Shown: positions 1-5,940 of the stretch, one piece after another
How the letters are laid out: the number at the start of each line of letters is the position of its first letter
Numbering within the stretch: the stretch's first letter is position 1
Assembly: GCF_017592475.1 (NCBI RefSeq)
Contig: NZ_JAGFNP010000016.1
Coordinates: 99,350-137,889, forward strand
Source of the DNA: Glycomyces niveus
Lineage (GTDB): Bacteria > Actinomycetota > Actinomycetes > Mycobacteriales > Micromonosporaceae
Length of the DNA stretch: 38,540 nt
Direction: 5' to 3'
Notes under the pieces: generated by a model
Databases searched by the model: none
What the model was told of the DNA's origin: nothing
The model's input: the letters and a program-made list of their open reading frames with translations, nothing else
Position numbers and translations under genes: made by a program

Positions 1-75
1 TGTTCACTCTTTTTGGCCGCGGGGGGGCCCCGGGGGTCGGTTTGGCCGCGGGGGGCCCGCGCCGCGTTTATCGCG

Positions 76-104
76 TTGCCGGGGTGGCGGGCGGGTCCTA
101 TGGT
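76..104 (+). promoter_or_regulatory. Candidate promoter of the DUF7873-like gene
   Basis: TTGCCG (76-81), a 17-base spacer and TATGGT (99-104) form a reasonable -35/-10 pair ending 25 bases before the GTG start at 130. The first 60 bases of the window also carry two G-rich copies of a TTTGGCCGCGGGGGG-type unit (about 11-28 and 42-59), with no function seen. Inferred from consensus only. Confidence 0.4.
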
Positions 105-129
105 GTAGTCCGAAAGTGAGGGTTGCTCC

Positions 130-864
130 GTGACCAAGTTGAACCAGATCATCGCGATCGAGAAGAGCGTCAAGGCGAAGGCCGCGCGTGCACTCGGCGA
201 CGCCGGGCGCGAGCTCGCCAAGGCGCCGCTGCTGTCCGGCATCTCCCGGACCTACCAGCCGAAGGACGAGGAGGGCGAGCAGCTGCCGCCCGAGTCGACG
301 AAGGTGCAGCGCCGCGTCGAGGAGCAGCTGCGCGAGGTCTCGGCGGCGATGACGCGCCTGTTCGACGTCACGGCCACCAAGGACCGCACCAACGCCATCG
401 CCACCGCTGACATCACTGTGGACGGTGAGGTGCTGGTCGCCGACGTCCCCGTCACCTACCTGCTGTTCCTGGAGAAGCAGCTCGCCGAGCTGCAGACGTT
501 CGTCAAGGGCCTCCCGGTGCTCGACGCGGCCGAGTCGTGGACGTACAACGATGCGTCCGACGCGTTCGCGACCGACCCGGTGAAGACGGTGCGCACCAAG
601 AAGATCCCGCGCAACCACGTCAAGGCCGAGGCCACCGAGGAGCACCCGGCGCAGGTCGAGGTCTACTACGAGGACATCCCGGTGGGCTACTGGACCACCG
701 TGAAGTTCTCGGGCGCGGTCCCGGCCAAGCGGGTGGCGCAGCTTTCGGAGCGGCTGGAGAAGCTGCAGATCGCCGTGAAGTTCGCCCGGGAGGAGGCCAA
801 CGGGACCGAGGTCGTCGAAGAGCGGATCGGCGCCAAGGTCTTCGGCTACCTGCTCGGCGAATAG
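130..864 (+). CDS. DUF7873-like conserved actinobacterial protein
   Basis: A 244-residue soluble protein with no signal peptide or membrane segment. It looks like the conserved actinobacterial family (DUF7873, recalled from memory) that shares the phrases ISRTYQPKDEEGEQLPPES (about residues 38-56), FDVTATKD (78-85), VPVTYLLFLEKQL (about 106-118), KAEATEEHPAQVEVYYED (about 172-189) and PVGYWTTVKFSGA. The function is unknown. The start is GTG at 130, with GTGAGGG about 7 bases upstream as the ribosome binding site. The N-terminal half is charged and helical; the PVTYLLFLEKQLAELQTFV stretch could pack against a partner. It lies directly upstream of the permuted tRNA region, and no terminator with a U-tract separates them, so co-transcription is possible. 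Coding is certain; the family name is moderately sure and no biochemical role is proposed. Confidence 0.85.
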   Translation: MTKLNQIIAIEKSVKAKAARALGDAGRELAKAPLLSGISRTYQPKDEEGEQLPPESTKVQRRVEEQLREVSAAMTRLFDVTATKDRTNAIATADITVDGEVLVADVPVTYLLFLEKQLAELQTFVKGLPVLDAAESWTYNDASDAFATDPVKTVRTKKIPRNHVKAEATEEHPAQVEVYYEDIPVGYWTTVKFSGAVPAKRVAQLSERLEKLQIAVKFAREEANGTEVVEERIGAKVFGYLLGE

Positions 865-874
865 GCCCACAGAC

Positions 875-936
875 CCCCTGTTTGAGCGACAGGGGCGGCG
901 CCCGAAAAGCGCCGACACGCTGAAACTGAGATTCAG
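875..936 (+). ncRNA. Three consecutive RNA hairpins upstream of the permuted tRNA
   Basis: Three hairpins follow one another: CCCCTGT/ACAGGGG (875-881 with 889-895), CGGCGC/GCGCCG (896-901 with 909-914) and CTGAA/TTCAG (920-924 with 932-936). All are perfect. The first could serve as a weak terminator for the gene ending at 864, but it lacks a U-tract. Regular spacing and the lack of any good reading frame suggest a folded RNA that runs on into the tRNA region. Confidence 0.5.
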
Positions 937-1073
937 TCCGAGTAACAGGCGGGAACATCCGGTCCCCTGCGGAATTTAACCCCGCGGTGCAAGGACTCGG
1001 GTTCACGCCGAAACTGAGACTATCGCTCCAGCTTCAGCATTCGCCACGCCGCGCGTTTCCGCGAGCAGTCCCC
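916..1073 (+). ncRNA. Structured 5' flank of the permuted tRNA, group I intron-like in places
   Basis: Non-coding stretch leading to the upstream tRNA half. The segment GGTGCAAGGACTCGG (986-1000) closely resembles the R element/P7 5' strand of tRNA group I introns (recalled: GGTGCAGAGACTCG in the cyanobacterial tRNA-Leu intron). Other pairings that fit such a core are P3-like AGTCCG/CGGGTT (935-940 with 998-1003, two wobbles), P4-like CAGG/CCTG (946-949 with 966-969), P6-like GCGG/CCGC (969-972 with 982-985) and P7-like GGACT/AGTCC (993-997 with 1067-1071). A 16-base unit CACGCYGAAACTGAGA occurs twice (916-931, 1004-1019). Against a standard group I intron: no clear P5 or P9, and the base before the inferred 3' exon is C, not G. 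The group I reading is a hypothesis. Confidence 0.35.
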
Positions 1074-1151
1074 TGGGACATCGAAGTTGGGGGTTCGAAT
1101 CCCTCCCGCCGCACCACATGCGGCGGTAGCTCAACGGCAGAGCGCGATGCT
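1074..1151 (+). tRNA. Circularly permuted tRNA gene, probable Pro anticodon (UGG)
   Basis: The 3' half comes first: loop TGGGA (1074-1078), anticodon stem CATCG (1079-1083), variable AAGTT, T stem GGGGG, T loop TTCGAAT (1094-1100), CCCTC, acceptor CCGCCGC (1106-1112), A73 and encoded CCA (1114-1116). After CAT (1117-1119) the 5' half begins: acceptor GCGGCGG (1120-1126), TA, D arm GCTC-AACGGCA-GAGC (1129-1143), G26, anticodon stem CGATG (1145-1149) and CT (1150-1151). The two halves pair perfectly: 7/7 acceptor, 5/5 anticodon stem, 4/4 D stem; the T stem has one G-U. Joining U33 (1151) to 1074 gives a 7-base loop CTTGGGA, a typical tRNA-Pro(UGG) loop with G37. The exact joint is inferred; CTA+GGGA would read AGG, also Pro. 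G1-C72 is not the usual bacterial Pro acceptor pair, so the amino acid is uncertain. A mature tRNA would need circularisation or splicing. Confidence 0.8.
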
Positions 1152-1203
1152 AGCAGCAGCCTCAACGGCTGCCGCGGATCGCAGCGGCCACTATGTGGCA
1201 CAT
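1152..1203 (+). ncRNA. Structured 3' flank of the permuted tRNA
   Basis: The sequence after the 5' half folds as GCAGCC-TCAAC-GGCTGC (1156-1172) and GCCAC-TAT-GTGGC (1187-1199). Alternatively CTGC-CGCGG (1169-1177) pairs with CCGCG-a-GCAG (1059-1068) just ahead of the upstream half: nine pairs with one bulged A, bridging the two outer flanks. This would bring both junctions together. The two folds are mutually exclusive. Confidence 0.45.
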
Positions 1204-1204
1204 G

Positions 1205-1246
1205 GCGGCCCGGTGTCGAGGTCAACGACCCGGGCCGCACCTATTC
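1205..1246 (+). terminator. Terminator-like hairpin after the permuted tRNA
   Basis: GCGGCCCGG (1205-1213) pairs with CCGGGCCGC (1230-1238), extended past one bulged T by GTCG/CGAC around a 7-base loop. It is followed by a pyrimidine-rich stretch (CTATTCTTCC). It probably ends the RNA that carries the permuted tRNA. The rest of the gap to 1355 shows nothing recognisable. Confidence 0.5.
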
Positions 1247-1355
1247 TTCCCGGTTGCGCCGGCGCGCCATCTGGACGCCATGAGCGACAACCGAAAGGGC
1301 GATGCCGCGCGGATCGGGCTCGGCGCGCCCTCCGGCCGGGGCAGGCCCGACGACG

Positions 1356-1377
1356 CGGGTAGGGCTGTCCCTACCCG
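1356..1377. promoter_or_regulatory. Perfect inverted repeat upstream of the sensor-domain gene
   Basis: CGGGTAGGG-CTGT-CCCTACCCG is a perfect 9-base inverted repeat centred about 67 bases before the start at 1434. The TAGGG...CCCTA core resembles operators of NarL/LuxR-type response regulators that pair with putative-sensor kinases in actinobacteria; that link is from general knowledge and not shown here. Confidence 0.45.
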
Positions 1378-1433
1378 TGAAATGCCTGCTCGCAGGGTCG
1401 TTCCAAGGCCGCGATCGGACGAAGATTATCGAC

Positions 1434-2141
1434 ATGAACAAGATCTTCAAGCAGCTCGGCGCCGACAGTGCGTACCTGCTCTCCTCGTTCCCGATCGCGC
1501 TTCCCGCGTTCGTCATCACCGTCACCGGCTTCGCCGCCGGGATCGGGACCGCCGTCGTCTGGATCGGCGTGCCGATCCTCGCCGCGACCCTGTTCGCCAT
1601 GCGCGGCCTCGCCGCCGCCGGTCGCAGCCAGCTCGGGGCCGTCCTGCGGCAGCCGATCGAAGGGCCGCACTACAAGCGGGCGCCCGAGGGCGCGTCGCCG
1701 CTGCGCCGGTACCTGACGCCGCTCACCGACGGCCAGTCGTGGCTGAACCTCCTGTGGGGCGTGGTGAACTTCCCGCTCGCGGTCGCCGGGTTCTGCGTGG
1801 CCCTCTCCCTGTGGGCCGCCACGGTCGCGACGCTCGCCTACCCGCTGTACGGGTGGGCCATCCGCCGCGCCACCGGCGAGGGCGACGGCCTGGAGTACGC
1901 GACCCGCTGGCTCGGCTGGGGCGACTCGTACCTGGCGCTCTCGGCGCTCTCGGTGCTGGGCGGCCTCGTCCTGGCGATGCTGCTGCCGCTGGTGCTGCGC
2001 GGCTTCGCGCTGACCCAGGCCGCGCTCGGCAAGGGCCTGCTCGCCTCCCTCTCCGAGTCCGACGCCCCGCACAGCCCGACCCGCACAGCGTCGCTGGACG
2101 CCGAGGTCACCCGTGTCCAGGAGCGGCTCTCCGCCGCGTAG
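1434..2141 (+). CDS. Putative-sensor-domain membrane protein without a kinase
   Basis: A 235-residue membrane protein of the putative sensor domain type (PF13796 family by pattern). Two hydrophobic pairs are seen, about residues 15-60 (from LLSSFPIALPAFVITVTGF to AATLFAMRGLAAAG) and about 105-195, separated by a polar loop with the typical GPHYKRAPEG segment. In most actinobacteria this domain is the N-terminal sensor of a histidine kinase; here the protein ends after the last helix, so dimerisation and ATPase parts are missing. The start ATG (1434) is chosen because the domain begins MNKIFKQLG; an in-frame start at 1302 would add an unlikely polar tail. The ribosome binding site is weak (GAAG). 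No partner kinase or response regulator is adjacent. It may be a stand-alone envelope-stress sensor or modulator; function is inferred. Confidence 0.8.
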   Translation: MNKIFKQLGADSAYLLSSFPIALPAFVITVTGFAAGIGTAVVWIGVPILAATLFAMRGLAAAGRSQLGAVLRQPIEGPHYKRAPEGASPLRRYLTPLTDGQSWLNLLWGVVNFPLAVAGFCVALSLWAATVATLAYPLYGWAIRRATGEGDGLEYATRWLGWGDSYLALSALSVLGGLVLAMLLPLVLRGFALTQAALGKGLLASLSESDAPHSPTRTASLDAEVTRVQERLSAA

Positions 2142-2176
2142 ACCCGAGCCGCATACGACTCGATTCCGGGAAACCC

Positions 2177-2215
2177 GACCGGGCGTCCGCACCTCGCGGA
2201 CGCCCGGTCCCTTTT
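2177..2215 (+). terminator. Rho-independent terminator of the sensor gene
   Basis: GACCGGGCGTCCGC (2177-2190) pairs perfectly over 14 bases with 2196-2209 around the loop ACCTC, followed by CCTTTTT. It lies 36 bases after the stop. Confidence 0.9.
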
Positions 2216-2256
2216 TCGTGTCGATAACGGTTTTCACCGGTGCTAGGTTGGGGCGC

Positions 2257-3129
2257 ATGGCAGCACAGCACGGACACCGGCACGGCGACCACACCGCTTC
2301 CTTCGACTTCGCCGACGCCGCGCCCCGGTTCAAAGCACGCGCGGCGGCCGAGGCCGCCAAGTACCGGCGGCTCGCCGAGCAGCTGACCGACCCGGGCGAC
2401 CAGGTCGTGGCCGACATCGGCTGCGGGGCCGCCTCGATGGCGTTCGCACTCGCCGAGACGCTTCCCAAGGCGCAGGTGGTGGCCGTGGACGCGGAACCGG
2501 CGATGCTCGACCTGGTGCGCGAGCGGGCCGCCGAGACCGGCGCGGCCGTGCGTGCGGCGCAGGCGTCAGTCGACGATGCGGACGCGCTCGCCGCCGCCGT
2601 CGGGGCGCCCGCCGACCTCCTGTGGGCCGGGCACGTCATCCATCACGCCTCCGATCCGCAAGCGGCCCTTGACAACCTGGCCGGGCTGCTCGCCCCGGGC
2701 GGGCGTCTGGCGATCGGCGAGGGCGGCACCGCCCCTCAGTACCTGCCCTGGCATGTGGGCGTGGGCAGCCCGGGCCTGGAGCTGCGGCTCATCGAAGCCG
2801 GTTCGCGCCGGCTCGAAGGCGAAGGCGTCGAACACGGCTCGACGCCCCTCTCCTACGGCTGGAACCTCGCACTCGAGAAGGCGGGCCTGACGCAGGTGCA
2901 CGAGGTCAACGAACTCGACGCGACCCCGGCCCCGCTCGAAGGCACGGACCTGCACCACGCGCTCGAATCCCTGAACACGCGGGTGGGCTGGTTCGAGCCC
3001 TACCTCAGCGACGCCGACAGGGCCGCGTGGGCGCGACTGCTCGACGAGGACGGCCCGGACTGGCTGGGCCGCCGCCGCGACCTCCACCACCTGTCGATCG
3101 ACACGTACTTCACCGCCGTCAAGCCCTGA
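2257..3129 (+). CDS. Class I SAM-dependent methyltransferase
   Basis: A 290-residue cytoplasmic methyltransferase. Motif I, VVADIGCGAASMAFALA, is at about residues 51-67; an acidic residue at the end of strand 2 (VVAVDAE, about 76-82) should hold the ribose of S-adenosylmethionine; DLLWAGHVIHHASDPQAALDNL (about 126-147) is the usual post-motif segment; LLAPGGRLAIGEGG is the motif III region. The N-terminus is His-rich (HGHRHGDH), which is unusual and might bind metal. The C-terminal 110 residues are not specific for a known substrate. The start ATG (2257) fits the domain; the sequence before it has no Shine-Dalgarno site, but TAGGTT about 9 bases upstream may be a -10 element of a nearly leaderless transcript. 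Substrate unknown. Confidence 0.85.
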   Translation: MAAQHGHRHGDHTASFDFADAAPRFKARAAAEAAKYRRLAEQLTDPGDQVVADIGCGAASMAFALAETLPKAQVVAVDAEPAMLDLVRERAAETGAAVRAAQASVDDADALAAAVGAPADLLWAGHVIHHASDPQAALDNLAGLLAPGGRLAIGEGGTAPQYLPWHVGVGSPGLELRLIEAGSRRLEGEGVEHGSTPLSYGWNLALEKAGLTQVHEVNELDATPAPLEGTDLHHALESLNTRVGWFEPYLSDADRAAWARLLDEDGPDWLGRRRDLHHLSIDTYFTAVKP

Positions 3130-3151
3130 CCGGCTTGCGGCGCTTCGGGTC

Positions 3152-4480
3152 TCACTCGTTCCCCGACTCGACCTCCAGCTGGAACAGCCGCTCGAGCGCG
3201 GCCCGCGCGTACACCTCCTCCAGGTGGTCCGCGCGCGCGAAATCGCTGAGCAGGTCGTAGCCGTCCCGCAGGCCGAGCCGCCCGAGCCGGTACGCGGCCT
3301 CGATGCGGCCGAGCCAGTGGAAGCAGTCGTCGACGGCGAGGACCGAGTACGCCTCGATGCCGACGTCCGGGCTGATGTCGAACATCGCCTCCGCCGCATC
3401 GACGCCCAGGTGGAAGTCCATGACGGACTCGACGCCTTTCACGATGCGCCACAACGCGTTCTCGGCGTCGATCACACTGTCCTCGGCGAGCTGCTCGGCG
3501 CAGATGATCCGCAGCCGCACCGACAGCAGGGGCGCGTTCGCCAAGTGCCGCAGCGCCATCGCGGCCGCCGAAGGGTGGACGTTGCGCAGCGCGTGGGCGG
3601 CGCTGTGCCGCACGTACTCGTTCACGCTCTCGTCGGTGACCAGCTGCATCAGCGCGATCCCGGCGGGTCCGGCGGCGCAGTCGACGAGCGCGCTGGCGGC
3701 GTCGAGGCGGTATTTGGCGTCGACGGTGGCGTCGGCGGCGATGGCTTCGAGGGCGCGGGCGGCGTCCTCGACGCTGAAGCGGCCCATGTGCTCGGCGACT
3801 TCGAGCCGCACCTCTATATCCACATTGGACGATTGGGCCACGGGTGAGAGGCGCATGGCCATGTCCCGGCCGCCCAGGTCGATGAGGTCCTGGATGAGCT
3901 GGATGCGCAGCTCGGCGTCGATCGACTCGTTTTTGATGGAGCCCACGAGGTTGCTCATAGCGCGGTCGCGGCGCTGATGCGGGACGGACACGACCGCCAT
4001 GCCAATTGACGGCTCGCAAGCTTCGCCGAAGGAGCCAATAGAGTGCTCACCGACTTCGCCGAAGGAGCCGCCGGAAGGCTCGCCGACGTCACCGAAGGCG
4101 CCTATCGACGACTTGCGCGGCTCTCTGAGCGAGCCGACCGCGCCGGCGTCCCGGAACGGGGCGCCGGGGGGCTCGTCGGCATGCGCCCGGCGGGCTCCGG
4201 TCGTGGCGGGCTCGAATGCGCGGAACTCGTCTCGCACGCCGGTGCCGTTGTCCCAGAAGCGGGTGCGGGTATTGCCGGACTCAGGTTCGGGCTCGTCGCG
4301 CATGCGGGCGAGCTGGCGGCGGCGCTGCCAGCGTCCGGTGGCCCAGGTGGCGGCGAGCGCGGGGTAGAGGAGGCCGTAGCCCCAGAGGCGGTTCACGTCG
4401 AAGAGCTCGACCACCGGCACTGGCGCGAGCGCGGCGGAGAAGCGGATGGTCCAAAGCTGCACTGCATTGGCGTTCGCCAT
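3152..4480 (-). CDS. HEAT-repeat-like protein with N-terminal membrane anchor
   Basis: A 442-residue protein with three parts. Residues about 5-50 are hydrophobic (two possible membrane segments, including LWGYGLLYPALAATWATGRW). Residues about 60-170 are polar and disordered and contain three 11-residue repeats of the form S-I/G-G-A/S-F-G-D/E-V/A-G/C-E-P/H (125-157). Residues about 175-442 form an alpha-helical array of repeated pairs (ELRIQLIQDLIDLG, IEVRLEVAEHMG, KYRLDAASALVDCA, EYVRHSAAHALRNV, SVRLRIICAEQLAED), typical of HEAT-like scaffolds. The start ATG (4480) has AGAGG about 8 bases upstream. It converges on the methyltransferase gene (22-base gap). An internal ATG at 3958 would yield the helical array alone. 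Likely a protein-interaction scaffold at the membrane; partners unknown. Confidence 0.75.
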   Translation of the reverse strand: MANANAVQLWTIRFSAALAPVPVVELFDVNRLWGYGLLYPALAATWATGRWQRRRQLARMRDEPEPESGNTRTRFWDNGTGVRDEFRAFEPATTGARRAHADEPPGAPFRDAGAVGSLREPRKSSIGAFGDVGEPSGGSFGEVGEHSIGSFGEACEPSIGMAVVSVPHQRRDRAMSNLVGSIKNESIDAELRIQLIQDLIDLGGRDMAMRLSPVAQSSNVDIEVRLEVAEHMGRFSVEDAARALEAIAADATVDAKYRLDAASALVDCAAGPAGIALMQLVTDESVNEYVRHSAAHALRNVHPSAAAMALRHLANAPLLSVRLRIICAEQLAEDSVIDAENALWRIVKGVESVMDFHLGVDAAEAMFDISPDVGIEAYSVLAVDDCFHWLGRIEAAYRLGRLGLRDGYDLLSDFARADHLEEVYARAALERLFQLEVESGNE

Positions 4481-4787
4481 ACGTCGAACCTCTGGTAGAA
4501 GCGTGGCCGGCGGGATTGCTCGGTCCGGCTCCACCGACGTCCGGGCAGGGTGCCGCCTCGGGCGCCGCGCGCGGCTTCGACGGTGGGATCGACTGCGCCG
4601 ACCAGGCCGCATGCGTGGTGCCGGGGCATAAATCGTAGTCCTGCAGGGGGAATCCGCGTCGCACAGGGTGTGCGACACCGCGTCGGGCCCGGGCGGCGTC
4701 CGCGATTCGTCCCGGTACGGCCGCTTCGCCTTTGGCAGGCGATGCGACCTGGAGTTTTCCGGGGTCCACGGGAGCGGCGGCTGCCTG

Positions 4788-4793
4788 TACGAT
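4788..4793 (+). promoter_or_regulatory. Possible -10 element in the 4481-4861 gap
   Basis: The 381-base gap between divergent genes shows no gene of its own. TACGAT (4788-4793) is the best -10-like hexamer for the gene starting at 4862; no good -35 is present at the expected distance. Low confidence. Confidence 0.2.
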
Positions 4794-4861
4794 CGAGGGA
4801 TCCCGGTGAAGCCCAATCACCGCGACCCGATTGCCCCCGAGCAGACGAGGCGTTTGAAGCG

Positions 4862-5725
4862 ATGACGTATCCGCCCCCCGGCGGTGGGAACCCGCAGTAC
4901 CAGCTGCAGCCCGAACCGCAGCAGCCCAGCGACCCCTACTCGCAGGGGTACAACAGCACGCCTCCGCCCGGGAACTACTACCAGCAGCCGCCGCCGCAGC
5001 AGTACACGCAGCCTTCGGTCCCGCCGCAGTACATGCAGCCGCCGAGCCAGCCCCCGGTCGGGGTCCAGCCGGGCTACCCGTCGGCGCCGGGTTCGGTGCT
5101 GCCGCCGCCGATCCCGCCGGCCAAGCAGGGCGGGAACCTGCCGGTGATCCTCGGCGTCGTGGTCGCCCTGGTCGTGGTGCTGGGCATCGCGGCGGTGCTG
5201 ATCATCCCCGGGATGGTCAACAAGGACGACGGCGACGACCAAGCCGGCGGCGACACGTCGCAGAGCGCCGAGCCTTCCGAGGAGGAGGCGACGAGCGAGC
5301 CGGACGCGGAGCCGACCGAAGAGGAGACCACCGCCGACACGGGCGCGGACGACGACTTCGCGACCTGGGGCACGCCGGTGAACTCGGACGAGGTCGAGGC
5401 GGGCACGCCGGAGGCCGCGGCGATCAACTACCGGATCGGGTCGGACACGGACGACGACGAGCTGATGCAGGCGCAGGTGTGCTCGTCGCCGAGCTCGGCG
5501 CTGCAGAGCGACCTCGAGTGGGAGCTGGAGTACGAGGGCTTCAACGCCGGGTTCCTGCTGTGGAGCATGACGCGCGAGGTCGACGGCGGCGTCGAGGTCT
5601 GGGCGGGCTGGACGATGGACGACAGCGAGCCCAGCAGCACGGCCGAGATGGAGGAAGGCGTCGGCTACATCTTCACGGCGGTCGAGGAAGACGGCGTCTG
5701 GAAACTCTGCGACGTGGTCTACTGA
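4862..5725 (+). CDS. Proline/glutamine-rich single-pass membrane protein
   Basis: A 287-residue protein: a cytoplasmic Pro/Gln/Tyr-rich tail (residues 1-92, with PPP and QQP runs), one transmembrane helix (about 94-116, LPVILGVVVALVVVLGIAAV), an acidic low-complexity linker (about 120-165, rich in E, D, T and S) and an extracytoplasmic domain of about 115 residues with two Cys (CSSPSSA and the C-terminal WKLCDVVY) that may form a disulfide. This layout is common among actinobacterial hypothetical secreted or membrane proteins whose outer domain resembles DUF4878/NTF2-like folds; that assignment is a guess. ATG at 4862; the upstream GAAGCG is a weak ribosome binding site. A strong hairpin follows the stop. 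Confidence 0.8.
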   Translation: MTYPPPGGGNPQYQLQPEPQQPSDPYSQGYNSTPPPGNYYQQPPPQQYTQPSVPPQYMQPPSQPPVGVQPGYPSAPGSVLPPPIPPAKQGGNLPVILGVVVALVVVLGIAAVLIIPGMVNKDDGDDQAGGDTSQSAEPSEEEATSEPDAEPTEEETTADTGADDDFATWGTPVNSDEVEAGTPEAAAINYRIGSDTDDDELMQAQVCSSPSSALQSDLEWELEYEGFNAGFLLWSMTREVDGGVEVWAGWTMDDSEPSSTAEMEEGVGYIFTAVEEDGVWKLCDVVY

Positions 5726-5749
5726 CCGGCCTCCAATTGCTCGAGCGGC

Positions 5750-5779
5750 GCGGCCGCCTCCCCTGGGGGAGGCGGCCGC
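5750..5779 (+). terminator. Strong GC hairpin terminator
   Basis: GCGGCCGCCTCCC pairs with GGGAGGCGGCCGC: 13 perfect pairs with a 4-base loop CTGG. There is no U-tract, which is common for terminators in very GC-rich genomes. Confidence 0.65.
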
Positions 5780-5835
5780 CCCCGGGGGGGCGCGCCCCGC
5801 GCCGCTTCCGCTTGTGCGGCAACCCACCCGGAAAC

Positions 5836-5889
5836 TTATCCACAGACCACTGACCTGCACCTCCATCATTCTCCCCCGAGTTATCCACA
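5836..5889 (+). repeat. Two TTATCCACA (DnaA-box-like) sites
   Basis: Perfect TTATCCACA, each followed by G, at 5836-5844 and 5881-5889, same orientation, 45 bases apart (start to start), within the 105 bases before the DUF559-like gene. They match the classical DnaA box. No dnaA, dnaN or AT-rich region is here, so this is not an origin. Comparable motifs are often seen near DUF559/13E12-type genes in actinobacteria (recollection). Confidence 0.6.
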
Positions 5890-5940
5890 GGCGGAAAAGA
5901 AGTCGTTGACGCTCCGGAGCGATTCAGCGACAGTTGGTAC

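Noticed and set aside
924..939. S-element-like GATTCAGTCC of a group I intron
   Set aside because: It lies before the R-like element, the wrong order for a normal core, and overlaps the P3-like strand.
865..1116. The upstream tRNA half as the end of an ordinary intron-containing tRNA
   Set aside because: No matching GCGGCGG acceptor and D arm was found upstream of 1074; the only complementary 5' half is downstream.
1074..1151. Reading the permuted tRNA as a permuted tmRNA
   Set aside because: A full D arm and five-pair anticodon stem with a tRNA-like loop are present, and no tag frame or tmRNA-type acceptor (GGGGC) is seen.
4481..4816. N-terminal extension of the HEAT-like protein
   Set aside because: The extra 112 codons are Arg/Pro-rich without domain, and ATG 4480 has a proper ribosome site.
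5836..5889. Replication origin
   Set aside because: Only two boxes, no AT-rich unwinding region and no dnaA/dnaN.
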